DNA of 64,000 nt from Aquibium sp. A9E412 (GCF_030398335.1 NZ_JAOAOP010000001.1:124001-188000), one strand, 5' to 3'; shown: positions 46,794-58,717, counted from the first letter of the stretch. Numbers and translations are program-made. The notes: generated from the sequence alone by a model not told the origin.

Positions 46794-48104
46794 GTGACGG
46801 CGCCTGTCAACGACCCCGCAGCCGGCTTCTGCCGCGACTGCCTCGCACCGGCGGCCCCCGCCCTGCGGCGCTGCGCGGCCTGCGGCAGCCCGCGGCTGGT
46901 GCGCCACCCCGAGCTTGGCGGGCTGAGCCTGGCGCATATCGACTGCGACGCCTTCTATGCGGCAATCGAGAAGCGCGACGACCCGGCGCTGCGCGAGCGG
47001 CCGCTGATCATCGGCGGCGGCCGGCGCGGCGTCGTGTCGACGGCCTGCTACATCGCCCGCATCAACGGCGTGCGCTCGGCGATGCCGATGTTCAAGGCGC
47101 TGCAGGCCTGCCCCGAGGCGGTGGTCCTCAAGCCCGACATGGAGAAATACGCCCGCGTCGGCCGCGAGGTGCGCGACATGATGCGCGCCCTCACCCCGCT
47201 GGTCGAGCCGCTGTCGATCGACGAGGCGTTTCTCGACCTGGCCGGCACCGAGCGGCTGCACGGCGCCATGCCGGCGCTGGTGCTCGCCCGCTTCGCCCGC
47301 GCGGTCGAGCGCGAGATCGGCATCACCGTCTCGGTCGGCCTGTCCTACTGCAAGTTCCTCGCCAAGGTGGCCTCCGACATGGACAAGCCGCGCGGCTTCT
47401 CCGTCATCGGCCGGGCCGAGGCGCAGGGCTTCCTGGCCGACAAGCCGGTGACGCTGGTCTGGGGCGTCGGCAAGGCCTTCGCCGAGACGCTGGCGCGCGA
47501 CGGGGTGACGCGCATCGGCCAGCTCCAGCGCATGGAGCGCGGCCAGCTGATCGCGCGCTACGGCACGATGGGCGACCGGCTCTACCGGCTGGCGCGCGGC
47601 GAGGACACGCGCGCCGTGGTCGCCGACCACGCCGCCAAGAGCGTGTCGTCGGAGACCACCTTCGACCGCGATCTCGCCGCGCTCGAGGACCTGGTGCCGG
47701 TGCTGCGCCGCCAGGCCGAGCGCGTCGCGGCACGCCTCAAGCGCGCCGGCCTGGCCGGCCGCACCGTCGTCCTGAAGCTCAAGACGGCCGACTTCCGCAG
47801 CCGCACGCGCAACCGCCGCCTCGCCGACCCGACGCGGCTGGCCGACCGCATCTTCGCCACCGGGCTGGAGATGCTGAAGCGCGAGGCGGACGGCACGCGC
47901 TTCCGGCTGCTCGGCATCGGCGTCGCCGAGCTGGCGCCGGGCGAGCGCGCCGACCCGCCCGACCTCGTCGACCCGCTGGCGCAGAAGCGCGCGGCGGCCG
48001 AAGGCGCCGTCGACGCGCTGCGCGAGAAGTTCGGCACGGCGGCGGTGGAGACCGGCTACACCTTCGGCAAGGGCCGTCCCGACCGCCCGCAGCGCGAGGG
48101 GTGA
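46794..48104 (+). CDS. dinB: DNA polymerase IV with N-terminal zinc-ribbon segment
   Basis: Y-family translesion polymerase. A short N-terminal extension with two Cys pairs ([20 protein letters not shown]) precedes the polymerase. The palm starts [18 protein letters not shown] and has [19 protein letters not shown] with the catalytic acidic pair, then [20 protein letters not shown] and the little-finger domain. 436 residues. The GTG at 46794 follows the LexA box; an upstream open frame is arginine-rich and would cross that box. Confidence 0.93.
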   Translation: MTAPVNDPAAGFCRDCLAPAAPALRRCAACGSPRLVRHPELGGLSLAHIDCDAFYAAIEKRDDPALRERPLIIGGGRRGVVSTACYIARINGVRSAMPMFKALQACPEAVVLKPDMEKYARVGREVRDMMRALTPLVEPLSIDEAFLDLAGTERLHGAMPALVLARFARAVEREIGITVSVGLSYCKFLAKVASDMDKPRGFSVIGRAEAQGFLADKPVTLVWGVGKAFAETLARDGVTRIGQLQRMERGQLIARYGTMGDRLYRLARGEDTRAVVADHAAKSVSSETTFDRDLAALEDLVPVLRRQAERVAARLKRAGLAGRTVVLKLKTADFRSRTRNRRLADPTRLADRIFATGLEMLKREADGTRFRLLGIGVAELAPGERADPPDLVDPLAQKRAAAEGAVDALREKFGTAAVETGYTFGKGRPDRPQREG

Positions 48105-48194
48105 GGACGACCGCCGGCCGTACGGCTCGCCAGCCGGCCGTCCTGCCTCTACGGTGAGGCACCCTGGACCGTGCTCGACCTCGGGAGACCGACC

Positions 48195-48956
48195 ATGACG
48201 AATCCGGCCGCATCGCAGTTCGAGACGCTCGCCGCGCTCTACGAGGACATGGCGCGCTGGCCGTTCCGCCGCGACATCGAGATTCCGAGCGTGATGGGCG
48301 TGCTGGGCGACCTGTCGGGCAAGGACGTGCTCGATTTCGGCTGCGGCACGGGCATGTATGCGCGCTGGATCAAGGATCGCGGCGCGCGCCGGGTCGTCGG
48401 CTTCGACCTGGCCGAGGGCATGCTGTCCTTCGCCCGCCGGCAGGCGGCCGCGCAGGGCTACGACATCCGTTTCGTCGACGCGCTCACCGACGATCTCGCG
48501 CGGCAGTTCGACGTCGTCGTGGCGGTCTACGTGCTGCCCTATGCCGGCAGCCGCGACGAGCTCGACGCCATGTGCGCCTCGATGGCGCGGCTGCTGCGCC
48601 CCGGCGGCCGGCTCGTTGCCCTGCCGATCCACCCCGACTACCACCCCGATCCCGATTTCTACCGGCCGCTCGGCCTGTCCTACGCGGCCGACGATCCGGC
48701 GACCGCGCCGCACAAGGACGGCGGCGTGATCCACGTGTCGCTGTCGCGGGGCGGGCAGAGCGCCGCCTTCGACGCCTGGTACTGGTCGCGCGGCTCGATC
48801 GAGGCGGCGATGCGGGCGGCCGGCCTCGGCCCCGTCACCTGGCATGCGCTGACGCAGGCCGAAGGCACGCAGCCCGACGTCGACCCGGCCTTCCTGCGCG
48901 CCTTCCTGGCCCGACCGCACGCCGTCGTCACCGAAGCCGTGCGCATGGCGGGTTAG
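48195..48956 (+). CDS. Class I SAM-dependent methyltransferase
   Basis: 253 residues. Motif I VLDFGCGTGMYARWI, then VVGFDLAEGMLSFARRQ and a late motif LLRPGGRLVALPIHPDY. Substrate unknown; the text resembles the UbiE/ToxA-like small-molecule methyltransferase group. The ATG at 48195 has GGGAG upstream. The stop lies next to a partial copy of the dispersed repeat. Confidence 0.85.
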   Translation: MTNPAASQFETLAALYEDMARWPFRRDIEIPSVMGVLGDLSGKDVLDFGCGTGMYARWIKDRGARRVVGFDLAEGMLSFARRQAAAQGYDIRFVDALTDDLARQFDVVVAVYVLPYAGSRDELDAMCASMARLLRPGGRLVALPIHPDYHPDPDFYRPLGLSYAADDPATAPHKDGGVIHVSLSRGGQSAAFDAWYWSRGSIEAAMRAAGLGPVTWHALTQAEGTQPDVDPAFLRAFLARPHAVVTEAVRMAG

Positions 48957-49132
48957 CGCCGATCCGCGATTCCGCGACGAGCAGATCGGCTCCAGCTTCT
49001 TGTCTTGACGTCGAGCACCGCGTCGATCTGGTCGGCGACGCCATCGGGTTCGAGCGCGACGAGGGATCGCGCGCCCGCGGTGTCCCGCGCCACGACGGCG
49101 GTGATGGAGCTGCAACGCAACCCTGCGACCAT
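48953..49132 (-). pseudogene. Possible gene remnant ending in a repeat copy
   Basis: A 59-codon minus-strand frame whose middle, VVARDTAGARSLVALEPDGV then ADQIDAVLDVKT, reads like ordinary protein. It then runs directly into the dispersed repeat (48968-49015) and stops. I cannot place it in a family. It may be the tail of a lost gene truncated by the repeat, or a chance frame. Confidence 0.25.
48968..49015 (+). repeat. Partial (5' half) copy of the dispersed repeat
   Basis: GATTCCGCGACGAGCAGATC, then GGCTCCAGCTTCTTGTCTTG and ACG match the 5' half of the family; the GGCGAA/TTCGCC half is missing. Confidence 0.6.
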
Positions 49133-49174
49133 CGCGGATCCTGCGTCCGGTCGGACGGGCGGACATGCCCGCCT

Positions 49175-49561
49175 TCAAAGAACAAGCTGGGTCTGAACCG
49201 ACAGCGCGATCGCCCGCGCGGCTTCGTCCTCGATGGTCGTCTGCCACACCGAAACGCGCCTGCCCACCGACACCGGCAGCGCGGTCCCCACGAGACGTGT
49301 GCCGCTTGTCGCGCGTCCCAGGAAATTCGTCTTGCTCTCGATCGAGACCGTGCCGCCCGCCCCGTCCGGCAGGTTGAGATGGGCGCCGATCGCGGCGAGA
49401 CAATCGGCAAAGGCCATCAGCGCTCCGCCATGGGCGCTGTCGCCGACGGTGCACAGCTCCGCCTTGACGGTGATCGTGCCGACCACCCGGTCCGGCGTCG
49501 CATCGGTCAGGTCGAGCCCGAGCAGCCGGGCGAACGGCATGGCATGGGCGAGTTCGGACAT
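49175..49561 (-). CDS. PaaI-family hotdog thioesterase
   Basis: 128-residue acyl-CoA thioesterase fold. Family text is in VGDSAHGGALMAFADCLAAI and the later ESKTNFLGRATSGTRLVG. The substrate is likely an aryl- or acyl-CoA but is not determined. A near-perfect AGGAGG site precedes the ATG at 49561. It is divergent from the XRE regulator gene, which may control it. Confidence 0.87.
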   Translation of the reverse strand: MSELAHAMPFARLLGLDLTDATPDRVVGTITVKAELCTVGDSAHGGALMAFADCLAAIGAHLNLPDGAGGTVSIESKTNFLGRATSGTRLVGTALPVSVGRRVSVWQTTIEDEAARAIALSVQTQLVL

Positions 49562-49620
49562 GGGGCACCTCCTATCCATGATCGTTTCTGCCATGGCGCC
49601 CGAACGAGGTGCTGGAATCA

Positions 49621-49637
49621 ATAACCTCGCAGGTTAT
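49621..49637. promoter_or_regulatory. Operator-like palindrome ATAACCT-CGC-AGGTTAT
   Basis: Perfect inverted repeat with seven-base arms in the 127-base divergent region between the thioesterase and XRE regulator genes. It is a good candidate for the operator of that regulator. Binding is inferred from position only. Confidence 0.6.
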
Positions 49638-49688
49638 GATTACCGAGAAGCAATCGCGTCGCGATCGCGGGATCGGAGGCCAAGCCCC

Positions 49689-50510
49689 TTGCAGGCGTTC
49701 GGACCGACAGTGAAGGCCTGGCGGACACGGCGGCGGATGAGCCAGATGGCGCTGGCGCTCGCCGCCGACGTCTCGACGCGCCACGTCTCCTATCTCGAGA
49801 CCGGAAAGGCGGCGCCGAGCCGCGACATGGTGCTGCGCCTTGCCGAGGCGCTGAACGTCCCGGCCCATGCCCGCAACGACTGGCTGACGGCGGCGGGCTT
49901 CGCGCCGATCTACCAAAGCCGGCCGCTCGACAGCGCGGAGCTTGCGCCCTTCATCGAGGCCGTCTCCCGCCTTCTCGAGCGCCACGATCCCTATCCGGGC
50001 TGGGCGCTCGATCCCGACTGGCGGATCGTGCTGTGCAACCGCGTCGGCGCGAGACTGCTGCGCCGGGTCGGCATCGCGCCGGGCGACAGCCTCGTCGCCG
50101 CCCTCGTCGACGACCCGACGCTGGGCGGCGCCCTTCTCAACTGGCGGGAGGCGACGCTGCCCCTGGCCCACCGGCTCGGCGCCGAGGCGAGACGGCGCGA
50201 CGATGCCGAGACGGCAAGAGCGGCCGAAACGCTGGCGGCGCTCGGCGGTCAGAGCCCGCTTGCCACACCGGCGTCGGCCGCCGTCACCACAAGGCTCGGG
50301 ATCGACGGGCGGGTGATCGAACTCGTGTCCATCCAGGCCGCCTTCAACACGGCGAACGACCTGACGCTGGCGGACCTGAGGGCGGAACTGTTCTTTCCCC
50401 TCGGCGCCGACAGCGAGCGCAACCTCGCCAAGGCGTTCCCGCTCTATAGCGTTTCCAGGCGAAGTGGAAACCGGTTCGCCGTTCGGAAGCGCGTGAAAAC
50501 AATGAGTTAG
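49689..50510 (+). CDS. XRE-family regulator with MmyB-like ligand domain, altered C-terminus
   Basis: 273 residues. The helix-turn-helix (RRRMSQMALALAADVSTRHV then SYLETGKAAPSR) is followed by the MmyB-type sensing domain (YPGWALDPDWRIVLCNRVGA). The last 21 or so residues, from about SVSRRSGNRFAVRKRVK, are encoded by an inverted copy of the dispersed repeat. The family's normal end after AELFFP appears to have been replaced. TTG start at 49689 with GGAGG nine bases upstream. It probably regulates the divergent thioesterase gene. Confidence 0.85.
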   Translation: MQAFGPTVKAWRTRRRMSQMALALAADVSTRHVSYLETGKAAPSRDMVLRLAEALNVPAHARNDWLTAAGFAPIYQSRPLDSAELAPFIEAVSRLLERHDPYPGWALDPDWRIVLCNRVGARLLRRVGIAPGDSLVAALVDDPTLGGALLNWREATLPLAHRLGAEARRRDDAETARAAETLAALGGQSPLATPASAAVTTRLGIDGRVIELVSIQAAFNTANDLTLADLRAELFFPLGADSERNLAKAFPLYSVSRRSGNRFAVRKRVKTMS

Positions 50511-50546
50511 AGCCGATCTGCGATTCCGTGAAACGCAGAACGGCTC
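50448..50546 (-). repeat. Full copy of the dispersed palindromic repeat, inverted
   Basis: Complete element on the minus strand. The first hairpin is AGCCGTTCTGCG with CGCAGATCGGCT around TTTCACGGAAT, one mismatch in twelve. The second is GCGCTTCC and GGCGAA with TTCGCC and GGAAACGC. The element begins inside the regulator reading frame and supplies its stop codon. Confidence 0.88.
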
Positions 50547-50563
50547 TAGGCGGTAAAGCCCGA

Positions 50564-51151
50564 TCAGGCCGCGCGCTTCCGCGCCTCGAAATGGTGGTTC
50601 TCGCCCTCGTCGACATGTTCGGCGATCAGGTCGAGACCCGCCGCGTCGAGGAGCCGGCCATATTCCGCCGCGCCCAGCGACGACGACCGCCGGCCGGTCA
50701 GCACATCGTCCCAGGCGCGGGCCTGGCGCGGCGCGGTGAACAGGAACCGCCCGCCCGGCTTCAGCGCGCCGGCGACCCGCCCGACCAGGGCGCGCTGGGC
50801 GTTCTCGGGCAGCAGGAACATGAGGCCGATCGCGACGGCGCCATCGAAGCGGCGGCCGAAGAACCGGCTGCGTTCGGCCGGCTCGCACGCCACCTCGACA
50901 GCGGGGAAGCGCCGGCGGAACGCCGCGACCAGCGCCGGCGAGGCATCGAGGGCGGAGACCGCCAGTCCGGCGTCGATCAGCGCGGCGGTGACCGGCTCGC
51001 CCGACCCGCAGCCGATATCGACGACCGTTCCTCCGGCCGGCAGCGACGCCGCCCATCGGCGGATGACCGCGCGCCCGGTCGTCGAGCCCGATCGCGCGGC
51101 CACGAACGCATCGGCGATCGCGTCATAGCCGTTGGACCTGTCTTCGATCAT
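50564..51151 (-). CDS. Class I SAM-dependent methyltransferase
   Basis: 195 residues. Motif I is VVDIGCGSGEPVTAALIDAG, followed by SALDASPALVAAFRRRFP and LKPGGRFLFTAPRQAR. Substrate unknown. I start at the ATG at 51151 (MIEDRSNGYDAIADAF), the usual N-terminal helix of this group, with GGAAG upstream. Confidence 0.82.
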   Translation of the reverse strand: MIEDRSNGYDAIADAFVAARSGSTTGRAVIRRWAASLPAGGTVVDIGCGSGEPVTAALIDAGLAVSALDASPALVAAFRRRFPAVEVACEPAERSRFFGRRFDGAVAIGLMFLLPENAQRALVGRVAGALKPGGRFLFTAPRQARAWDDVLTGRRSSSLGAAEYGRLLDAAGLDLIAEHVDEGENHHFEARKRAA

Positions 51152-51270
51152 CGCGTGCTTCCGATGCCGGCAGCCGGCGCACTCGCCGTTCCTCGACGGT
51201 GCAATCGACGGGCAGCTCAATCGCCGGCTTGTCCATCGCGGCGACGCGGCTGCCCGAACCTGCGGGTCCG

Positions 51271-51357
51271 CCTTTCACGAAACCGCGCGGCCGCGCGCAT
51301 TCGCGGCCTCGATGCGGTTCGCGGACGGCGCACCGGTTGCCGCTTGGCCTGCAAGCG
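51271..51357 (+). repeat. Diverged copy of the dispersed repeat
   Basis: TTTCACGAAACCGCGCGGCC, then GCGGACGGCGCACCGGTTGC and CGCTTGGCCTGCAAGCGGG. Strongly diverged but with landmarks in the same order and spacing. It lies between dnaE and the methyltransferase gene. Confidence 0.45.
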
Positions 51358-51376
51358 GGCCCGGAGCCGGCCCGGC

Positions 51377-54300
51377 TCACACCAGCTCGACGTCGACCAC
51401 GCCGGGCACGGCGCGCATGGCCGAGGCGATCTGCGGCGAGATGCGGTAGCGCTCGGGCAGCTCGATCTCGACCTCGCCGGCGCCGCCCTGCTTGATGACG
51501 ACGAGGCTCACCTGGCCCTCGCCGCGCGTCGTCAGGTGGTTGCTCAGCGCCGCCACCGGGGCGGCGTCGCGCAGATAGACGCGCAGCGCGCGCTGCAGCC
51601 GGCTCGCCTCCTCCTCGAGCGACTGCACGGTCTGGATGCGCAGGTTGACGCCCTCCGGCCGGTCCTCCGCCGAGACGGTGACGACCAGCGAGCGGCCGGG
51701 CTCGAGCAGCTCGCGGTAGTGCGCCAGCGCCTCGGAGAACAGCACCGCCTCGTACTGGCCGCTGGTGTCGGAGAACTGCACCACGCCCATCTTGTTGCCG
51801 GTGCGCGTCTTGCGCTCCTGGCGCTGGGTCACGGTGCCGGCGAGCCGGCCGGCCGTGGCTCCCTGCTTTACGGCGGCCTGGAAGGCGGCCCAGCTCTGCA
51901 CGCGCATCTTGTCGAGCGTGGCGGCGTACTCGTCGAGCGGATGGGCCGACAGGTAGCAGCCGACGGCCTGGAACTCGCGGTGCAGCTTCTCGGCCGGCAG
52001 CCACGGCTCGACGTCGGGCAGGCGCAGCGCCGGCTGGCTGGCGGCGGCGCCGAACATGTCGCCCTGGCCGATCGCGGCGTCCTCGTGGCTGCGCGCGGCG
52101 AGCCCCATCAGCCGCTCGACGCCGGCGAACAGCGCCGCGCGCTCGTGGCCGAAGCAGTCGAGCGCGCCGGCGGCGACCAGGCTTTCCAGCACCCGCTTGC
52201 CGACGATCTTGGGATCGATGCGGGCGCAGAAGTCCTCCAGGCTCGCGAACGGCTTCTCGCGGCGCTTGTCGACAATGTGCGCCACGGCCGCCTCGCCGAC
52301 GCCCTTGATGGCGGCGAGCGAATAGTAGATGCGCCCCTCGCCGACCTCGAAGTCGCGGTGCGAGCTCATCACCGAGGGCAGCACGACCTCGATGCCAAGG
52401 CGCATGGCGTCGCGGCGGAAGTCGTTCAGCTTGTCGGTGTTGGCCATGTCGAGCGTCATCGAGGCGGCGAGGAACTCGACCGGATGATGCGCCTTGAGAT
52501 AGGCCGTCTGGTAGGAGACCAGCGCGTAGGCGGCGGCGTGCGACTTGTTGAAGCCGTAGTCGGCGAACTTGGCCAGCAGGTCGAAGATGAAGTCGGCCTG
52601 CTGCTTCTTCAGCCCGCGCTCGACCGCGCCGTCGACGAAGCGCACGCGCTGCTTGTCCATCTCGGCGCGGATCTTCTTGCCCATGGCGCGGCGCAGCAGG
52701 TCGGCTTCGCCGAGCGAGTAGCCGGCCAGCTCCTGGGCGATCTGCATGACCTGCTCCTGGTAGACGATGACGCCCTGCGTCTCGGCCACCAGGTGGTCGA
52801 TCTTGGGATGGATGGAGGCGACCTCTTCCTCGCGGTGCTTGCGCGCGTTGTAGGTCGGGATGTTCTCCATCGGGCCGGGGCGGTAGAGCGCCACCAGCGC
52901 GATGATGTCCTCGATGCGGTCGGGCCGCATGCCGATCAGCGCCTTGCGCATGCCGGCCGATTCCACCTGGAAGATGCCGACCGTCTCGCCGCGCGCCAGC
53001 ATGGCGTAGGTGTCGGGATCGTCGAGCGGGATCTGCGACAGGTCGATGTCGATGCCCTTGCGGCGGATCAGCCGCACCGCCGTCTCCAGGACGGTCAGCG
53101 TCTTCAGGCCGAGGAAGTCGAACTTGACGAGGCCGGCGTCCTCCACCTTCTTCATGTTGAACTGGGTGACCGGCATGTCGGAGCGCGGGTCGCGGTACAT
53201 CGGCACCAGCTCCGACAGCGGCCGGTCGCCGATGACGATGCCGGCGGCGTGCGTCGAGGCGTGCCGGTAGAGGCCCTCCAGCTTCTGCGCGATGTCGAGC
53301 AGCGTGCCGACGATCGGCTCGGCCTCGACGGCCTCGGCGAAACGCGGCTCGTCCTCGATCGCCTTGGACAGCGACACCGGGTTGGCCGGGTTCTGCGGCA
53401 CCATCTTGCACAGCCGGTCGACCTGGCCGTAGGGCATCTGCAGCACGCGGCCGACGTCGCGCAGCACGGCGCGCGCCTGCAGCGTGCCGAAGGTGATGAT
53501 CTGCGCCACCTGGTCGCGGCCGTACTTCTCCTGCACGTAGCGGATCACCTCGTCGCGGCGGTCCTGGCAGAAGTCGATGTCGAAGTCGGGCATCGACACG
53601 CGGTCGGGATTGAGGAAGCGCTCGAACAGCAGCGAGAAGCGCAGCGGGTCGACGTCGGTGATGGTCAGCGCATAGGCGACCAGCGAGCCGGCGCCCGAGC
53701 CGCGGCCCGGCCCGACGGGGATGTCGCGCGCCTTGGCCCACTTGATGAAGTCCGACACGATGAGGAAGTAGCCGGGATACTTCATCCGCTCGATGATCGA
53801 CAGCTCGTGGTCGAGCCGGGCGCGGTAGTCCTCGGCGGTGAAGCCCTCGGCCGGCCCGTGCCGCGCGAGCCGGCTGGCCAGCCCGTCGCGCGCCTGGCGG
53901 CACAGCTCGGCCGCCTCCTCGGCGACGGCGGCCTCCGCGTCGTCGGTCTCGCCGGCGGCGAAGCGCGGCAGGATCGGCGCGCGGTTCTGCGGATAGTAGG
54001 AGCAGCGCCGGGCGATCTCGACGGTGTTCTCAAGCGCCTCCGGCAGGTCGGCGAACAGCGCCGCCATCTCCGCCTGGCTCTTCAGGTGGTTGTCGGGCGT
54101 CAGCCGGCGGCGGTCGTCGGAGGCGATCACCGCGCCCTCGGCGATGGCGATCAGCGCATCGTGCGCCTCGTGGTCGGCGCGCTTGAGGAAGAAGGCCTCG
54201 TTGGTGGCGACCAGCGGCAGGTCGTGGCGGTAGGCGAGCTCGACCGTGGCCGCCTCGACGCGGCGGTCGTAGCCGGCCAGCCGCTCGATCTCGACATAGA

Positions 54301-54925
54301 GCCGGTCGCCGTAGATCGCCCGCAGCGTCAGCAGGCGGCGCTCGGCCAGCTCGGGATGGTCGGCCTTGAGCGCGGCGCCGAGCGGGCCGCGCGGACCGCC
54401 GGTCAGGCAGATGATGCCGGCACCGGTCTCCGCCATCCATTCGGGCGTCACCTGCGGCGGGGTGCCGGGCGGATTGTCGAGATAGGCGCGGCTGACCAGC
54501 CGCACCAGATTGGCGTAGCCCTCCTCGGTGGCGGCGATGAGAACCAGCGGGTGGAGCGCCGGTCCGGCGCGGCGCGCATGGCGCCCGTTCGCCTCCTCGT
54601 CGCCGAACGCGACGTCGAGCTGGCAGCCGACGATCGGCTGCACGCCGTCCTTGGCCGCCTTCTGGGCGAACTCCAGCGCGCCGAACAGGTTGTTGGTGTC
54701 GGTGACGGCGATCGCCGGGGCGACGTCGGACACGGCATGGCCGATCACCTTGTCGAGCGGCAGCGCGCCCTCGAGCAGCGAATAGGCCGAATGAACCCTG
54801 AGATGGATGAAGCGCGGCGGCCCATCGGCGCGCGGCCGGGCCGCCTCGGCCTTGATCGGATCGGTCTTTCTGCCGCCTGCCACCGCTGTCGCTCGCTGCC
54901 GGAATCGGGAATGGGTCGCAGCCAT
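51377..54925 (-). CDS. dnaE: DNA polymerase III alpha subunit
   Basis: Replicative polymerase of 1182 residues. The N-terminal PHP domain starts FIHLRVHSAYSLLEGAL. The palm holds the catalytic aspartates D447 and D449 in MPDFDIDFCQDRR. Downstream come helix-hairpin-helix repeats and an OB domain. A clamp-binding motif resembling QADMF is seen in GQGDMFG at about residue 960. This is the DnaE1 type, not the error-prone DnaE2. The start has only a weak ribosome site; no better one is near. Confidence 0.95.
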   Translation of the reverse strand: MAATHSRFRQRATAVAGGRKTDPIKAEAARPRADGPPRFIHLRVHSAYSLLEGALPLDKVIGHAVSDVAPAIAVTDTNNLFGALEFAQKAAKDGVQPIVGCQLDVAFGDEEANGRHARRAGPALHPLVLIAATEEGYANLVRLVSRAYLDNPPGTPPQVTPEWMAETGAGIICLTGGPRGPLGAALKADHPELAERRLLTLRAIYGDRLYVEIERLAGYDRRVEAATVELAYRHDLPLVATNEAFFLKRADHEAHDALIAIAEGAVIASDDRRRLTPDNHLKSQAEMAALFADLPEALENTVEIARRCSYYPQNRAPILPRFAAGETDDAEAAVAEEAAELCRQARDGLASRLARHGPAEGFTAEDYRARLDHELSIIERMKYPGYFLIVSDFIKWAKARDIPVGPGRGSGAGSLVAYALTITDVDPLRFSLLFERFLNPDRVSMPDFDIDFCQDRRDEVIRYVQEKYGRDQVAQIITFGTLQARAVLRDVGRVLQMPYGQVDRLCKMVPQNPANPVSLSKAIEDEPRFAEAVEAEPIVGTLLDIAQKLEGLYRHASTHAAGIVIGDRPLSELVPMYRDPRSDMPVTQFNMKKVEDAGLVKFDFLGLKTLTVLETAVRLIRRKGIDIDLSQIPLDDPDTYAMLARGETVGIFQVESAGMRKALIGMRPDRIEDIIALVALYRPGPMENIPTYNARKHREEEVASIHPKIDHLVAETQGVIVYQEQVMQIAQELAGYSLGEADLLRRAMGKKIRAEMDKQRVRFVDGAVERGLKKQQADFIFDLLAKFADYGFNKSHAAAYALVSYQTAYLKAHHPVEFLAASMTLDMANTDKLNDFRRDAMRLGIEVVLPSVMSSHRDFEVGEGRIYYSLAAIKGVGEAAVAHIVDKRREKPFASLEDFCARIDPKIVGKRVLESLVAAGALDCFGHERAALFAGVERLMGLAARSHEDAAIGQGDMFGAAASQPALRLPDVEPWLPAEKLHREFQAVGCYLSAHPLDEYAATLDKMRVQSWAAFQAAVKQGATAGRLAGTVTQRQERKTRTGNKMGVVQFSDTSGQYEAVLFSEALAHYRELLEPGRSLVVTVSAEDRPEGVNLRIQTVQSLEEEASRLQRALRVYLRDAAPVAALSNHLTTRGEGQVSLVVIKQGGAGEVEIELPERYRISPQIASAMRAVPGVVDVELV

Positions 54926-55000
54926 TGTCGGCCGCCGCCGGCCGCCTGTCCACAGCGCCGGCGGGCCGTCAACAGGCGCGCGGCGCAGGCCGGCCGCGGA

Positions 55001-55668
55001 TCAGGCGGCGGCACCGGCGAGCAGCCCGGCGACGGCGCCGGGCAGCGCCGGCGGCCGCTCGGCGATCGCCGCGGCGCCGGCCGTCTCGAGCTCGGCGCGG
55101 TCGCCGAAGCCCCACAGCACGCCGAGCGCGGCCAGCCCGTTCGCCCGCGCGCCGGCGACGTCATGCCGCCGGTCGCCGATCATCAGCGCCTCAGACGGCG
55201 CCAGCGCGTGGCGCGCGACGACGTCGGCGATCAACGCCGCCTTGTCGGCCAGCGCGCCGTCGGGGCGCGAACCGCAGACCCCCTCAAAATATTGCGCAAG
55301 ATCGAAATGCTCAACGATGTCCGCCGCATAGCTCTCGAGCTTCGACGTACACACGAACAGCCTGAAGCCGGACGTCCGCAGCGTGTCGAGCGCTTCGGGA
55401 ATGCCGTCGATCAGCCGGTTCTCGAACTTGCCGACGGCGGCGTAGCGCTCGCGGTAGAGCGCGACGGCGCGCGCCACGGCGGCCGCATCGTCGTCGAGCA
55501 GCGCGGCGAAGACGGCCTGCAGCGGCGGGCCGATGCACCAGCGCAGGCTTTCGGCCGGCGGCACCGGCCGGCCGAGGCCCTGCAGCGCATGGCCGATCGA
55601 GCGCGTGATGCCGACGAAGGGATCGGTCAGCGTGCCGTCGAGGTCGACGAGCAGCGCCGGCCGGCCGC

Positions 55669-55672
<4 letters not shown>
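55001..55672 (-). CDS. HAD phosphatase, phosphoglycolate phosphatase-like
   Basis: 223 residues. Motif I is LLVDLDGTLTDP, then the Thr region VCTSKLESYA and the final acidic motif MIGDRRHDVAGARANG. The text fits the Gph/PpaX-like group, with phosphoglycolate or pyrophosphate as possible substrates. The GTG start overlaps the propionyl-CoA carboxylase stop (GTGA). Confidence 0.84.
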
Positions 55673-57684
<2,012 letters not shown>

Positions 57685-57790
57685 GCTCGGCCCTGCTCCC
57701 CCGGAATATGCGGCCCTTTTATAGGCATCGCGCGCGTTTCCCAAGCGGCACGGTGGTCGCGGCCGCCCGCACCGGCGCGGAACGGGCCGC

Positions 57791-58717
57791 TCACACCTTG
57801 GGCACGGGCCGCGGCCGCTCGCGCCGCCGGCTCTCGCGCCAGAAGGTGTAGAGGCCCGAGCCGACGATGATGGCGATGCCCAGCCATTTGGACGCGCTCG
57901 GGAAATCGCCGAACACGAGGAGCCCGACGAGCGTGGCGGAGATGATCTCGATGTACTGGAAAGGCGCCAGCAGCGAGGCCTCGGCATGGCGGAAGGCCTG
58001 CACCACGAACAGGTGACCGAAGGTGGCGAGCACGCCGAGCAGCAGCAGCAGGCTCCAGGCGGCGGCGTCCGGCGGCAGGCCCGGCATCAGGTCGTCGATG
58101 CCGAAGACGAGCCCGACGCCGAGCGCGGCGCCGGTCAGCGCCGTGCCGCCGATGCCGGCGGCATACTGCATGACGAGCGGCGAATCGTGCAGCGTCAGGC
58201 GCCGGTTCAACAGCATGTAGGTGGCGAAGAACGTCGCCGTGCCGAGCGGCAGCAGCGCGGCCAGGCCGAACAGCGCGAAGCTCGGCTGGATGACGATCAG
58301 CGCGCCGACGAAGCCGACGCCCACCGCGCTCCAGCGGCGCCAGCCGACCGGCTCGCGCAGGAAGACGGCCGACAGCACGGTGAGAATCATCGGCTCGACG
58401 AAGAAGATCGCCATCGCATCGGCGAGCGGCATGTACTTGACCGCGGTGAAGAAGCACAGGCTGGCGCCGCCGAGCAGCACGCCGCGGATCAGGTTGGGCC
58501 ACAGCCGCGCCGGGCGCAGCCGCGCAAAACCGCCGGTGCCGGCGACCAGAAGCGCGGAAAACAGCATCTGCAGCGCGAAGCGCAGGAACGTCACCTGGCC
58601 CGGCGCCATGCTCGAGGCGGTGGCGAGCCACTTGGCGATGGCGTCCATGAGCGGCAGCAGCATCATGGCGAAGGCCATGATGGCCATGCCGCGGGCGTGG
58701 TTGGCCTGGTGCGTCAT
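57791..58717 (-). CDS. EamA/DMT family transporter
   Basis: 308 residues with ten hydrophobic helices, two EamA repeats. The first contains [17 protein letters not shown] and [20 protein letters not shown]. The second has [20 protein letters not shown]. Substrate unknown. The ATG at 58717 is preferred to a GTG four codons upstream. Confidence 0.87.
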   Translation of the reverse strand: MTHQANHARGMAIMAFAMMLLPLMDAIAKWLATASSMAPGQVTFLRFALQMLFSALLVAGTGGFARLRPARLWPNLIRGVLLGGASLCFFTAVKYMPLADAMAIFFVEPMILTVLSAVFLREPVGWRRWSAVGVGFVGALIVIQPSFALFGLAALLPLGTATFFATYMLLNRRLTLHDSPLVMQYAAGIGGTALTGAALGVGLVFGIDDLMPGLPPDAAAWSLLLLLGVLATFGHLFVVQAFRHAEASLLAPFQYIEIISATLVGLLVFGDFPSASKWLGIAIIVGSGLYTFWRESRRRERPRPVPKV

